The notes under the pieces were generated by a model. That model was not told the origin of the DNA and did no database searches. It saw only the letters and a program-made list of their open reading frames with translations. A program made the translations under genes and the position numbers. Shown here piece after piece: positions 36,464-48,958 of a stretch of DNA of 64,000 nt (positions are counted from its first letter, which is position 1; every line of letters begins with the position of its first letter). The stretch is from Bimuria novae-zelandiae CBS 107.79 (lineage: Eukaryota > Ascomycota > Dothideomycetes > Pleosporales > Didymosphaeriaceae): positions 510,109 through 574,108 of the forward strand of contig ML976676.1 in the NCBI GenBank assembly GCA_010015655.1, in the 5' to 3' direction.

Positions 36464-38704
36464 CGCCGCGACACTAACGCGCCACCCCAACAGATGTAGC
36501 ACCTCAACTTTGACGCGCCGCATCTCCACCAATATGGATCCGATTGAGGCTGCAATCATCGCTATCGACTCACGAGAACCTGGAGAAACTTTCTCATATA
36601 GAAAAATTGCAGAAGAATTTGGTGTTGTGCGGTCAACATTAACGCGCTGGCATAGACGCGCCATGCAGGCGCGTACACAGCTACTATAGACTTGCTAAAA
36701 TCTTAACTAATAACAAGAATCTAAGCTCTTATAGTATATACAGCGTCTTACTTAGAAAGGTCTACCCCCTACGCGTTAGATAATCTAAAACTTTGCATTA
36801 ATTATCGCTAAAAAGGATATCTTTATGCGATGGGTTAATCGCTTTATTAGGCGCCACCCCGACTCCTTAATCTCGCGATGGACGACTAGGCTAGATAGCA
36901 ATTGCTATAACGCTAATTTAGGCGCAAGATATAGGCTCTACTTTAAGCTTCTACATAAGAAAATTATAAAGTATGGCATAGAGCCTTAGCATACTGTAAG
37001 GGATAAGATGGGTAGCAAGTAGGAATGAGAGACTGAGTTGATTGTAATAGGCTAAACGGAGAAACTGCTTAAGTAGCAGAATCGTGATCAGCAACTAGTC
37101 TACATCAGGTTTATATCATGTGATACCGTACTCCACTCTAACACATACCTACAATATGGACGAAAAAGGCTTCCTACTCGGCATCACCGGCAGGTCAAAA
37201 AGGATCTTCGACAGGCCTATATATAAGAGTCGCCAAGTGAGGCAAGCTATTCAGGATAATAATTATAAGTGGATCTCGCTTATTGCATGTATATGCGCCG
37301 ATGGATCTACTATTAATCCATTACTAATCTATCGATCTGACGCTGAGACTCTACAATTAAGCTAGGTTAAGGAAATTAACGTTAATTCTTATAGAGTCTT
37401 TATTACCTCATTAACCTCTGGATAGTTAAACAACGAGATAGGGCTTTAATGGCTAAAACAGGTGTTTGATCGCTATACTAAGGAGAAGGCTCGACGGTAG
37501 TGGCGACTCCTAGTCCTTAATAGGCATGGATCTCACGTTACTATGGATTTTATTAACTACTGTGATTAGAAAAAGATCCTCCTTGCGATATTTCCCCCTT
37601 ACGCCACTCATACGCTGCACCCTCTAGACGTCTGTGTGTTTAAGTCTCTTTCTGCCGCCTACTCCGACGAGCTCTCCGCATACCTATATAGGAGTCAGGG
37701 GCTATTAACAATTGCTAAAAGAGACTTCTTTACACTATTTTAGAGGGCCTAAACAACGTTAGTTACGCCGTAATTAATTACTAAAACTTTTAAGTGTATA
37801 GGTATCTCGCCGCTAGATCCTACACTAATCCTTAGTTAATTTAACAGAGATAAGTCTCAAGAACAGAGATTGCGTAAAAGCTCTACTTTAGTACTTAGCG
37901 CGTCTAATTAGCGCAAAATCGATCGGCTTTTGAAGGTTGTTGTTGATACAGGGGGAGGTGATGAGGCCAAGAAGCTGAGTCGCACTATACACTTAATCTC
38001 TATACAGAAGCAGCTCCTAGAACATGAGAATTAGGGGCTACAAGAAGCCCTCACAAACCAGAAACAGCGTTAAACAAAGGGCAGGACTCTACCTTTTGAG
38101 CAGCTAGATAAGTGGCATAGAGGATCTATTTTCTAGTCACCTGCCCGCGTACAGAGGGCGCGCGATTCTCTCAGCCAACAAAAGGCTAAAAAGTAACAAC
38201 TACAACTCCAGAAAAGTAAGCAGAGAGAGATCTAGATAGCAAATAGGCAGCTTAAAGCTTATCTACTATAGGAGAAGCGTATTACGCGTGTAGCAGCCAG
38301 AAATACGCGCGCTAAGGAGAAAGCTAATTAGGCTACTAAGCAACGCCTCCGTTAATAGGCTCGCAAGGCTTAATAACAACTTTAAAAACGTCTTAAAATT
38401 ACTAAAAAGGGAAGCCAGAATGCTTTAAATGCTACTTATATAATTACAAAGAGGAAGAAGCCTACGCCAGCATCTATACGCGTTAATATAGTAATATCTA
38501 CGCTATTAGCGCCAGCATCGCGCAGTAGCCGAATAATTAGAACACTAAGTAGATATCTATAATTTAACTAGCTAGCAATCTTCTACAGCTCTATAAAATC
38601 TCAACTCTAGAAAATTTCGCGATAAAAGCTTTTATGTAAAACTCTACAGCCTTATGTTGCTGGCTGCGGTGCTGGTGTTGGGGTAGCGCGTTAGTGTCGC
38701 GGCG
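36464..38704 (+). mobile_element. Pogo-type DNA transposon, well preserved
   Basis: The ends carry an inverted repeat of about 28 bp (core gccgcgacactaacgcgc; left 36464-36491, right 38677-38704), differing at one or two transitions. The interior encodes a DDE_1-type transposase on the plus strand. At 2.24 kb it has a full-length layout. RIP is much weaker than in the flanking Gypsy E sequence. The exact outer ends and the TA duplication could not be resolved. Confidence 0.82.
36534..38590 (+). pseudogene. Pogo-type transposase with HTH and DDE domain, RIP-inactivated
   Basis: The start ATG at 36534 opens a stretch beginning M-D-P-I-E-A-A-I-I-A-I-D, followed by a psq-type helix-turn-helix (Y-R-K-I-A-E-E-F-G-V-V-R-S-T-L-T-R-W). 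It reaches a TAG at about 36687. The first catalytic region, Y-N-M-D-E-K-G-F-L-L-G, lies in an open stretch at 37120-37365 and is intact. The second region, about 37510-37560, reads L-N-R-H-G-S-H where L-D-G-H-G-S-H is expected, a G-to-A change at a TpG. The third, H-P-L-D-V, is intact (about 37617-37632). A Gln/Lys-rich coiled-coil tail follows. A few RIP-type stops break an otherwise readable gene. Confidence 0.82.
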
Positions 38705-39085
38705 TAACATAAGGTATAGATAAGGGCCTCTTATTATCCCCCTAGTTACCTACCTTCGCTAGTAATAACTAAATTAAGGCTACGCCTAAAGCTATTATAA
38801 AGCACTTTAAGAAGGATTTAGTAATAATTACTAAAGAGTTATTAGGCTAAATACTACTATATAGTATAGATCGATAATAGCTATATATATATCGCTAGAT
38901 CGCTACCGACGCCTTAGCCAAAGGCGAGGAACTATATAGAGCCCTAATCTAAGCATAGTAGAATATAGATAAGCTAGAAGCCTAACTCGCTAAATAGGCT
39001 ATAACGGACTCTAACCACTACACGCCTACACTAATAACTCGATCTCGCACTACTCGCTTCTTAATCCTACCCCAGATATCTTAAG
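38705..39085 (+). other. RIP-mutated piece between pogo and Gypsy E pol
   Basis: About 380 bp. It does not continue the RT reading interrupted at 36450: the S-E-F motif reached before the pogo element (about 36408) is met again at about 39088. Either a second related Gypsy fragment starts here or there was a local duplication. A gag-like Arg/Thr-rich reading is possible but weak. Confidence 0.35.
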
Positions 39086-40445
39086 AAGAGCGAGTTTGTA
39101 GTAACGAATATAAAGTTCCTTAGCCTTATTATTAGCACGTAAGGTATATAGAAGAACTTAGAAAAGGTCGCTATAATATAAGACTAGCCCCTGCCTACGT
39201 TAGTTAAAGCCGTATAGTCCTTCCTAGGCTTTTATAACTTCTATTATACCTTCCTTAAAGACTATAGACGTATCGTTAGGCCGCTTACTAAGCTACTTAA
39301 GAAGGGCGCCTAGCACGCCTTTGGGGAACGAGAGCTTATAGCCTTCTAGTAAGCTAAAGACCTTATACTATTAGATAATATCCTTGCTTACTACTTGCCC
39401 TACCGCGTGATATATATAGAAATAGATGCTAGTAATAGAGTTATGGCTAGTGTACTCTCTTAGTTATAGGATGACAGTCTTTAGTAACCTATTACCTTTT
39501 ACTCTATAATAATAAGTAGCCCCTAGATAAACTACGATATTTAAAATAAAGAAATACTCGTCGTTATCTATAGGCTTAAAGAGTAGCACTCCTAGCTTTT
39601 CGGCCTATAGATAAATAAGCTATTTAGCGCTATTACTAACTATTAAGCACTTAAGTCATTTTTAACTAAGTAAGAGCTAATGCTATAATAGATATACTAG
39701 GCTATAATAATAGTTAACTTCCACCTACAGCTTACCTACTAACTTAGTACCGCTAATATAGTAGCTAATATACTATTACGTAAGTAAGAGGAACTATAGA
39801 CCTAGAAGGATAAGGATAAGGCCGCTTATATAAGAGCCTTTTTATAGGCTAAGTAGATAGATATTAATATAATTTAGATAGTTTTAAACTAGCTTACTAA
39901 TCTCGCTACTTAGGGACTGTAGCGTTAGGAGCTTAAGATTGCTATATTAGACACCTTTATAGCCTCTCCCTCTCTAGAGGATCCTTATATACTTATCGAC
40001 TAATTAATTTAGGTAAACTAAAACTATTATAGCCTAAAAAAAACTACGAGATATAGCTATAACTAATAATTAGAGACTATAGAAGCTAAATAATTAAGGT
40101 TTACTCCTATATTAGAGCTAACTAGTTATTCTAGCAGTTTACTGCCTACGTACTTACCTTATCTAGGCTATCTATACTACGTAGATTACTACTTACCTAA
40201 GGAAAAAGAAGACCGCTAAGCTACTTAGAGATTAATACTACTAGCTAAATATAAGTAAAGATATTAATATATATATTACCGCCTATAAGGCTTACTAAGA
40301 GAGTTATATACCTCACGATCGCACCCTAGGACTACTTAAGTTATTACTAATACTAGAGCGAGTATAGTAGGATATCTCTATAGACTTTAAATTATTCCCG
40401 CCTAAAAAAAGGGGTATAATAATATCTTCGTTATAGTTAATTATT
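39085..40445 (+). pseudogene. Gypsy E RNase H and integrase remnant
   Basis: Plus-strand reading: K-S-E-F-V-V-T-N-I-K-F-L-S-L-I-I-S-T at about 39085, then S-F-L-G-F-Y-N-F-Y at about 39212 (RT thumb). RNase H follows with I-E-I-D-A-S-N (about 39420) and I-N-Y-D-I (about 39525). The integrase zinc-binding and core region is at about 40250-40440, ending in an I-S-I-D-F-K-L-F-P-P reading. Stops are TAG/TAA throughout. It ends where the opposite-strand Gypsy F begins. Confidence 0.7.
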
Positions 40446-40449
40446 TAAG

Positions 40450-43400
40450 TAAATAATATTTCTTACTTTTTTAAAATTCCTTCTTAACTTTCTTCCCTAA
40501 TACTTAAATTTATCTCTTAATAATGTTATTCTTACCCTTTTTTAAATACCTTCGTTTAGCTAGGTTCCCTAACTTAGTAAGGTAGGCATTGTAGAGCCTC
40601 CTTTAGGCCCTAATAGAAGCTAATTTAGGAGATATTACAATAGAATTCTATTAAGAGTTTTCTATTACAATTTTAATATAGCTTAGTAAACTTCTTTTCA
40701 TAGTTTAACGTAATAGTTTAGTTAAGGTTCCTATAAGGTTCTTAAGTTCTTTAAAAGTGGTTTTCTTACTATACTAGGTATTTTACCCTTTTACCTCTAC
40801 AGGACTAGCGTTCTTTATATATATTAATTATAATATACTTCTTTTCCCTATTTTTATTATAATTGCTTCCGGCTGGGCGTTATTAGTGGTTTAGCTAGGG
40901 AGAGGATTTAACAAGGCTAACTTTAGCCTGTCTACGTAGAACCTTAGGTGCATGTTTGGCGGGATATCTAGTTTTACTACCTAAAAGTTTATTACCTTCT
41001 TTATAATAAACTTTTTTTATTTTTAGTCGAGCTTCTTACTTAGCCTTTAGTTTTAGAGGTAGTTCTTATATTTTAGTTATATTTTATTTCCTTTCTTTAA
41101 GATTAGAGCGTCTTTACGTTAATAGTTTACTAAGCGCTCTTATTCTTATTAGACTATTATTATTTTTACCTAAGTAAAGTTAAAAACCTTTTTAAACTTT
41201 TTTATTATTACCTTCGCGGCCTTCTTTACGTTAGTTTTAAGCTCTAAGGCTAATCTCCGTGCCCTAAAGTTCTTAACTAGTTTAATATTCTAGCTATAGG
41301 ATATAAAAAATAGGCTAACTTTTATTAATATAGCTTCTCGCCCTTTAATAGCTATTTAGGATATAAGAAGCTACTTTATCTAATTATCTTATTACTAGTT
41401 ATAGTACGCCTAGAGGTATGCTTTAAGGATAAAGTTTATTTATTTTATTTACTTGTCTATCTCTAGGCGCTGTACTATATATAGTCTTTAGTTAATACCT
41501 ACTTATTTATAAAGTATAGTCTAAAATTCGCTTACGAATTATCTCCCGCGGTCTAAAATAATAGAGAAGGGAAAAAAGTAGTCTACTACCTAGTATGAAA
41601 GGAATACTATCGTGACCGTAGGTATATTAAAATTTAAAAAACTAATAAACTTAGGGTCCTTACTAAGTTAATTTATAATTATTATAATATTCGTGCAGCT
41701 ATCGTTTTTGGGTAAAATAGTAATAAAGTCTATTATAATATTTTTCTATCCTTATTTAAGTAGTAGTAAGGGCTTTAGCAGGCCCTATTTCGCTTTTTTT
41801 TTATAGTTTAGTTCTTCTATAAATATTATAGTTCTTAATATACTGCCTTACTTAGTTAGATATCTTTAGGAAGAAGCAGTCTTAAGTAAGAATTTTATAA
41901 GTATTATTTTATTTTAAATATTTTAAAGCTAGGAAACTATGCGCGACTATTATTAGCTTTATTTATAAAAGTTTTAATTTTAGTATTTATTATCTTAACT
42001 TGTAGTATAGGTACCCTTAGTTATCTATACTATATTCTAATATACTAATAAATAACTTCTACTTAGGTTCGAACTTCCTAACCCTATTCTTAATATAGGC
42101 CTTTATTTTACTATACGCGCTATCTTTATCGCGTTTTACCTCTTACTATATAGTGTTAAAGTCTAGTTCGCGTCGCTTAGCAAGGCTATCGCCTCCTTAA
42201 AGGGTTAATATAGGTAGTTTAGGGTATGTTAGATAAGCGAGTACTAGGTTCTTATCTATTTTAGTATAGTTAGGTTCCTCTATAGTAGTAGGTGTTTAGG
42301 GGACGAAAGACTTTAAGCTATTTCTTTTAGTAGTTTTTTAAAAAAGCGTAAAGTGTCTTAACTTTAATTTATTATCTCTACTATTCTTTAGCAGGTCTTA
42401 GTCACTCTAAGAAAAAGTATTTACCTTAGAGTTTACTAATCCTAGTCTATATATAAACGTTATATTAATATAGTTAAGTGTATTTACCTACTAAACGTGT
42501 CGTTTATCTAATCTTTATTTAGTAGCGAAATACGTAAGGTTTTTATAATTAGTATAGACCGTAAGGTGCTTTACTACTTAATATATATAGCCTTATTTAT
42601 TTACGTATTTAATAACTACAAGTATTTCTTTATTATAGATAGTGTAGTTATATTCTGCCGGGCTATTTTTTACTAAGAAGTAAGCTACTAGGCGCAGAAT
42701 TCTATTATTATACTAAGAGAAGTATCTTCTAATTAACTAGCTAAAGGCGTCTGCTTTTAGTACTAATTCTTATTTAGAATTAAAGTAGGCTAGCGCGGAG
42801 TTTATATAAAACGCTATTTTTAAAAAGTTAAATACGTGCTACTACTTTTATCTCTAAATAAATTCTACTCCTTTACTTGTGGGCGGGCAAATAAGGACAA
42901 CAAGCTGTATTGCTATCTGCAAAGGGTGTGTGGAGTGAGGAGTCTATCGAGGAAGAAAGGAGTGGGCGAGAGCTTTATCTTAAAGTAAGTGGTCTGTGCA
43001 CCTAGATGGAACCTTCTACACACACCACCTCTAACGTCAGTCACGTGGCTACATTACTAGTAAACTTTATAATGGGGCTTACTATGCTAAAGAAGTCTTG
43101 TATAAATTTTTAATAAAAATTTACAAAGCCTACGAAGCTCTAGGTTCCCTTTACAAAAGTTAGTAGCTTTTATTTTTAAATTATTTAAAGTTTATTTAAG
43201 TCTATGCTTACGCCCTTATTAACTTCTATAAAAATTTAAGGTACTTAGTCTTTTTAACGTAGAATTTAGATTTCTTAATATCTAAGTATAGTCTAGCGGC
43301 CTCTAACTTCTAGATTATAGTACGTACTTTCTCTTCGTAGTCTTCTTAGCTACCACTAGAGAAGATAAGAACGTTATTTATATATACTAAGTAGTAGTTA

Positions 43401-46250
43401 TTAAGGTGCTCCCTTAGTATTTAATTAATATACTATTAGAACGTACTTAGCGCGTCAGCGAGGCTAAAAGGAACTACTAGCTACTTATAAAAACTAAATT
43501 AGGTTTTTAACGCTATTTTCTATGCCTTACCTTTTACTATCTAAAACTTATAGAAGGCTTAAATTATATTAAGTTTACTAAACTATTTAGTCTTTATAAG
43601 GAGCTAAAAAGTCTTACTAATTAATAGTAAAGGATACTAGTCCTTCTTTAAAATAGTGTTTAAGGCTTAATAATTAATATAAAAGCGTAGTCCTTTATTA
43701 GGTTTTTTTAGTAAATAATACTAAGGTAGTAGCGCTAGACTTCCTTGCTTAAATAAAGCCTTTATTTAAGTATTTAATAAGCTCTTTCTAAAGGACGAGT
43801 AACTCTTCGCGAGATATATTAAATAAAGCTATAGGGGATCTTTAGAGTCTTGTTATCTTTTTCTATAAAAGGGATAAAAAGATCTACTCTAGGTCTATAA
43901 TGCAAGGGGAGCTTATTAGTTTATTTCTTATGAAAGATACGCCACAAGTCCTTAAAAGCTTTAGGTAGTAACTTTTATAAGTTTACCTTTAGCTTGCGGG
44001 TTAACGGCTTTTATATATTTTTTATTAATAAAAAAATACTTTAGCCCTATTTCCTAGGCGTTAATTACGCTAATTTAGGGCTATAAAGACTATAGCTAAT
44101 ATCCCTTAGGGCTTTATTAATAGTTTCTTACCTTTTTAGTCACGGATACGGGTGCCTAAACTTTTAATCTAGATTAATTTCTTCGCTAGGGCTAGTTTAA
44201 CCCTATTTTTCTTTATTTAGGTTAGGTTAAGGATTAGATCGTATAACCCGTCGTCGAGTAAAACGTATAGCTATATTAGTTTTATATAGTTATTAATATT
44301 TACTTTTAGTTAGACTACTTCGCGTACGAAGAGTCGCATGCCTCTAATACTAATAACCTCTTATAGATAGGGAGGTTCTTGCGCTGTAGGTAGGCTTTTA
44401 TTATAAGTTTTTTTAATATAAATCTAAAGGTTAAATAACCCGAATTAATTATTATTAATATAAATATAATGTTATTAATAAGCGAGTGTATTATTATTAG
44501 TATTAAGTCTAGCTAGAGCTTTTAAAAGTTATTAAAACTTACCTTTTATCCTTTTTTTACTTCTACCTTTTGGCGTTAACTATTACTAGGAGGACCTAGT
44601 TTTCTAAATTAATAGAAGATATATTAAACTCTTTATTAAAAGATTCTTTAGTAATAAGTATAGTGTCGCGAATTTATGCTAGCTTTATTATAAATAAAAG
44701 TTTATACTACTTCACGCGGTGTCCTATATTTTTATAATAAAAATAGGAACTATTCTTCTTACGGGTTTCTATAACCTCGCGCGACACCCACGTGGCTCGT
44801 TTCTAGATATTGCTAGATCTGTGTCCCGTGGTTCTATCTATTACTTAGTGTTTTTTATCTTAGCTTCGTTAGCTAGACATCCTTCCAGGGTTCGCTTAGG
44901 TGGGTTCCTAATTTATCTTGTCTAGCGCCCTGTTCATAGCAGAAAACCTTAGTAGTTATAATATATTTTAGAAAAGGTTTTCTTTAATTTTCTTAAATCT
45001 CTTTTAGACCCCTTACAGGTTCTAATTATTATTTATATTTACTATAACTATTTAGTCCTATTAGTCCTTACGGAGGCTCTAAAGGTATAAGTTTTTTAAA
45101 ATTTCTTAACTATACTCCTTAGCTTCTATAGTATAGTTATTAAAGTTAAAGTTAAAGTCACGAAGCGTCTAGTTCTTTTATTATATTATAAGTAAGTAGT
45201 TATGCGTAATTTCTTTTACTAGGTAATTATAAAAGTTATAGTCTAGTAGCTCTTAGAGGTTAGCTTTAGTGTATTCTAGGTAGTAGTCTAGGTATGTAAT
45301 TCTTACTATCGCTACACGTCTTATTAATTAACTAATAATATATTTAGGTATATTTTTAAGGTCGTCCTTATCCTCTAGGACCTTATATTATATTACTATT
45401 TTAAAGGAGTAGTAATTCTATTATTTATTATTAAAATAGGATAAGTTAAAAATTTTAGGGCGGTGGCTTCTTCCTTAGTTTAAGATAAGCTCTACTATTA
45501 ATCTTTTTAGTAGCTCTATTTATTAGTCTACTTTTAATAGCTAATTTGTACCTCCTGTCTCTTAGGAGTATTATTATATTATTAGAGGTTTTTAGCGCTT
45601 CTTTACTATTTCTTTAGTTAGTCCTCTTACTCTTTATAGTAGAGTCTAAAAGGTATCTTAGAAGTTAATAAGTGCTTTAACCTTACTTAGAAATTATATA
45701 TTTTATTCTTATTAACTCCTAATACCTAGAGTTTAGTTATAAATAAGGAGGCTATCTTTTTATTTCCTTAGCTATTACTCTTTTATAAGCTAATAGCTTG
45801 TTGCGTATAATTATTCGCGCTAAGATATAGACCTTTAGCAAAAAGTCTTATTTTTATTTTTATAACTTTTTTATTTAGCAAAGATAGTCTTGCTAGCATT
45901 AAGTATTTATTAGGACTCCTTTTTAATTACTTACTAAGGAGGGTTCTGTCTCCTTGCAGGTCTAGGCGTTGCTTTTATAATATTTATTTATATAAGTATT
46001 TTAACTTCGTGTGCTACTTTGTAGCTTTAGTCTATAGTTATATTTAAAATCTACTTATCCCGCGACGGGTAGAAAATAATTAAATTTAATATAAGGGGCT
46101 AAGTGCTTAAGGAGCTAAATATGCTAAAAGAATACTTATAAATTTAATAAAGAGTCTAAAGTTAAGATTTAGGCGTTAAACTTATATATCTAGGGTTCGT
46201 ATAACCGAGGGTTAAGGATCCGAGGCAACAACTGGGCATAGCCTATTATA
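40450..46250 (-). mobile_element. Gypsy F: degenerate Ty3/Gypsy element holding a solo LTR
   Basis: Minus-strand order: gag (about 45900-44650) with zinc-knuckle remnant S-Y-F-Y-Y-K-N-I-G-H-R-V-K at about 44755-44715; protease (about 44500-44100); RT (about 44000-43250) with box L-V-Y-I-N-N-V-L-I-F (Asp-Asp to Asn-Asn); RNase H (about 43200-42500); and integrase (about 42300-41600) with I-I-I-D-F-I-T-I-L-P-K. LTRs were not identified, so the limits are approximate. Heavy RIP, except for a patch at 44760-44940 where CpA and TpG survive. Confidence 0.65.
42878..43053. mobile_element. Solo LTR with TTACT target duplication in Gypsy F
   Basis: A 176-bp unit, tgtgggcgggcaaat...gtggctaca, flanked by ttact at 42873-42877 and 43054-43058. 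It is essentially unmutated by RIP inside a TpA-rich host, so it either entered after the RIP episode or escaped because it is short. No other copy is seen in the window. Confidence 0.88.
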
Positions 46251-46690
46251 GATAGGACGAGGAGGATCTATTTATTAACTAACATAACTTGTTATTAAGT
46301 ATTTCCTTTTAGCACTAGTATAATAAGTCCTTCTAATACTCTTAATGTAATGTACGTCGCCCTATACCACGTCGCTATATATCCCTAAAAGGAACGAGTA
46401 ACGGTAGCTATCGTTATAAGGCATAGGATAGTATATATAGACATCGTAACACTTAAAAATAATTAATAAAGGCTCTTTAGCTTTACGTATAATAGTAAAT
46501 TATAGTAAAAAAGAGTAATAAAATACTATTAGTTTTATCCTTTAAAACTATAGTATCGTACGAAAGCTTTCAGTAATCATTTTAAATAACTCAATAATCA
46601 ATAATATATTTTATTATTTAATTTTATAGTACCTTTTAAATAATAAAGGTATTGCCTAGAACTCCCTATACTAATTAATCTGCTACTAAG
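46250..46690. other. RIP-mutated sequence between Gypsy F and the TIR element
   Basis: About 440 bp, TpA-rich, with a mildly preserved patch at 46335-46400 (gtacgtcgccctataccacg). No coding signal or repeat partner recognised. Confidence 0.35.
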
Positions 46691-46696
46691 GATATA

Positions 46697-48956
46697 ACGT
46701 ACTCTATAAGCGAATCGATTAGTGATTTTTTGGCACCGCGAAACACCACCATTAATAATATAACTATTAAACTTAATATAATAATTATATTACGTAAGGC
46801 TTCTTACTTGCCAGGCAAGTCCTTACGTTATACTTAATTAAATTACACCTACTATAGCGGCGCCGAGCTCGATTTAAAACCCTTAGTATTATATTAGTAT
46901 CTCTATATTAAGTATTTTCTAGAAGTTCTACATGCTCCTATAATAGCTTAACTACCTCTTTAAATATAAAAATTTTTTTTTTAGTAATATACTCAACTTT
47001 TTTCTTTCGCTTTTTAATTACTTTAGTATTATAAGTGTTACGAGTTCAGGAATCCTGGATAGTGACACAACCATAAATAAGGATGAATAGGGGGAGGCAG
47101 ATAAGGTTATACTATAACTAGCCCGCGAGGACTTGCGGGGTCGCTTATATTAGCTAAAGTTACGTGACCCTAATCCGACAGTAGCTCTGGATTAAGGTGA
47201 TCCGCCAAGGGGGCCGGATCACCTAGAGGTAGAGGAAGAAATAGACTGGTATATAGTGTGACGATTCTCCTATGTTGTTTCTCTCCTTATAGTTTACTTA
47301 CATATCTTCTGTGCGAGTAAGTTCTCCTATATAAATTAATAGTTATCTTATTTTATTATAAGGTTAAATTATTTAGCCTCGCGCTAAGTGTCGCATTAAC
47401 TTATACTACTAAATAATCCGTGAAGCACTACGATACCTTACTGCCCTAACCCGAATCGGAACAAGGTGTAAGCGCCTTATAATAATAAGCCTACGCGCAC
47501 TTAAGTTGCTTAGCTATAATTATTAATATTTATAGAGCTAATTTAGCACTCTTTACTATTTTTTGTATTACTACTACTATAAGTAATATTAACTATTACT
47601 AAAACTTATAGTATCAGCACATTATAGCTCGCTTCTGCTTTTCAATTTAGTAGATTATTTTTAAGGTATTAATTATTAAATTTATTAAGGAGGAGGAGGA
47701 CTTAGAGGGTAGTAAGATGTTAATTTTACCTAACTTATTAAGTACTTAATTAGGATTAAAAAAATACTAGTAGCTTTAAAGGCGCTTTTAATATTACTAT
47801 TACTTAATAATTTAGGATGAGTAGCAGCGTAGATCTAAAAGAAGTTATCTACATTAATATAGTTCTAGTTATTACGGACTAATATCTCCACTCCTTAACG
47901 ATAGTGCGTCTTAACTGCACTAAAATAGGTAATATCTAATAGTTATAAAAAAAAAATATAAGGGTAGCTATAATAGGATAATGTTATTTCTCCTTGCGTA
48001 GGTCTTAAATGGCTCTAAATATTTAATATTATGATTATTTATAATAAGGAGTTATTTCGGTCCTTTAGTGTATTGCTTTATACAAGGATTAAATGCCCCT
48101 GTAAGCCATACATAACCTAGTCTATTATTAGACTATCTAGTTTCGCTATGGGCGATTATCTAGTTATCTAGAATGCCTGCATTCTTATTAAACTAGACGT
48201 TCTAGAATACCTTTCCTTTAGCGATAATTATTGCTAGTATACGGCGTTTAGCAACGTTTATGCATTTAATAACTAATATCTAGTTGCAAGATTTAGGCTA
48301 TATATAGTATTAAAGACTATTTACTGTTATTATAACTTCAAACATGCTAATATTATCTCTTAAGCAGCTAATTTTATCTATATTATAAATATTATTATTT
48401 TAGATGCTATGCTTATTTTATATATTTTTAAGGAACTAAAAATATTTATTAATTACTTTAGGTCCTTTTATTTCACTTTTTAATAGTTATATTTCTTACG
48501 TTACGTAATGTACACTTTAAGGATGCGTCTAACATAGTTATTAACCTAATTTTTACTAATTAGCTAATTAGCCTATAGTTAACGCAGAATATTTATAGTG
48601 TTTTAACCATTTATTTATATAGGGGGTATTCGCAAGCAGCTAGGTTTAATATCTATTTTATTAATATTTATTCTATATTATTATTAAGGTCTTTACTATT
48701 TATAATAGTGAAGAGCGTATAAGATAGCTGTAATAGTAGCATAAGAGTGTACTATAGTTTATATAGTATCTACGCACTACTTTCCTAATACTTATATTTT
48801 AATTATTTTATAATATATATATAGTATAGATAATTCTGCCTTCTCGCATAGAGTCCTGGACCTTTAAAATTACAGGCATAGTGTTAGTAAAGATGGATGG
48901 GTATAGATTTTAGTGGGTATCTTGGCACGTCTAATCGATTCGCTTATAGAGTACGT
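46697..48956. mobile_element. TIR DNA transposon (Tc1/mariner type) with TA duplication
   Basis: Perfect 26-bp inverted repeats, acgtactctataagcgaatc... at 46697-46722 and its complement at 48931-48956, are bounded by TA (46695-46696 and 48957-48958). Length is 2260 bp. The TIR start (ACGT...TAAGCGA) resembles that of the pogo element at 26281-28604, suggesting a common superfamily. The interior is heavily RIP-mutated and I could not recover a transposase motif with confidence. A better-preserved block lies at 47045-47350, and an imperfect palindrome (acttgccaggcaagt core) at about 46793-46837. Confidence 0.75.
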
Positions 48957-48958
48957 TA

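Noticed and set aside
44719..44925. 68-codon plus-strand hydrophobic ORF
   Set aside because: It is antisense to the Gypsy F gag and zinc-knuckle remnant, in a locally less RIP-mutated patch.
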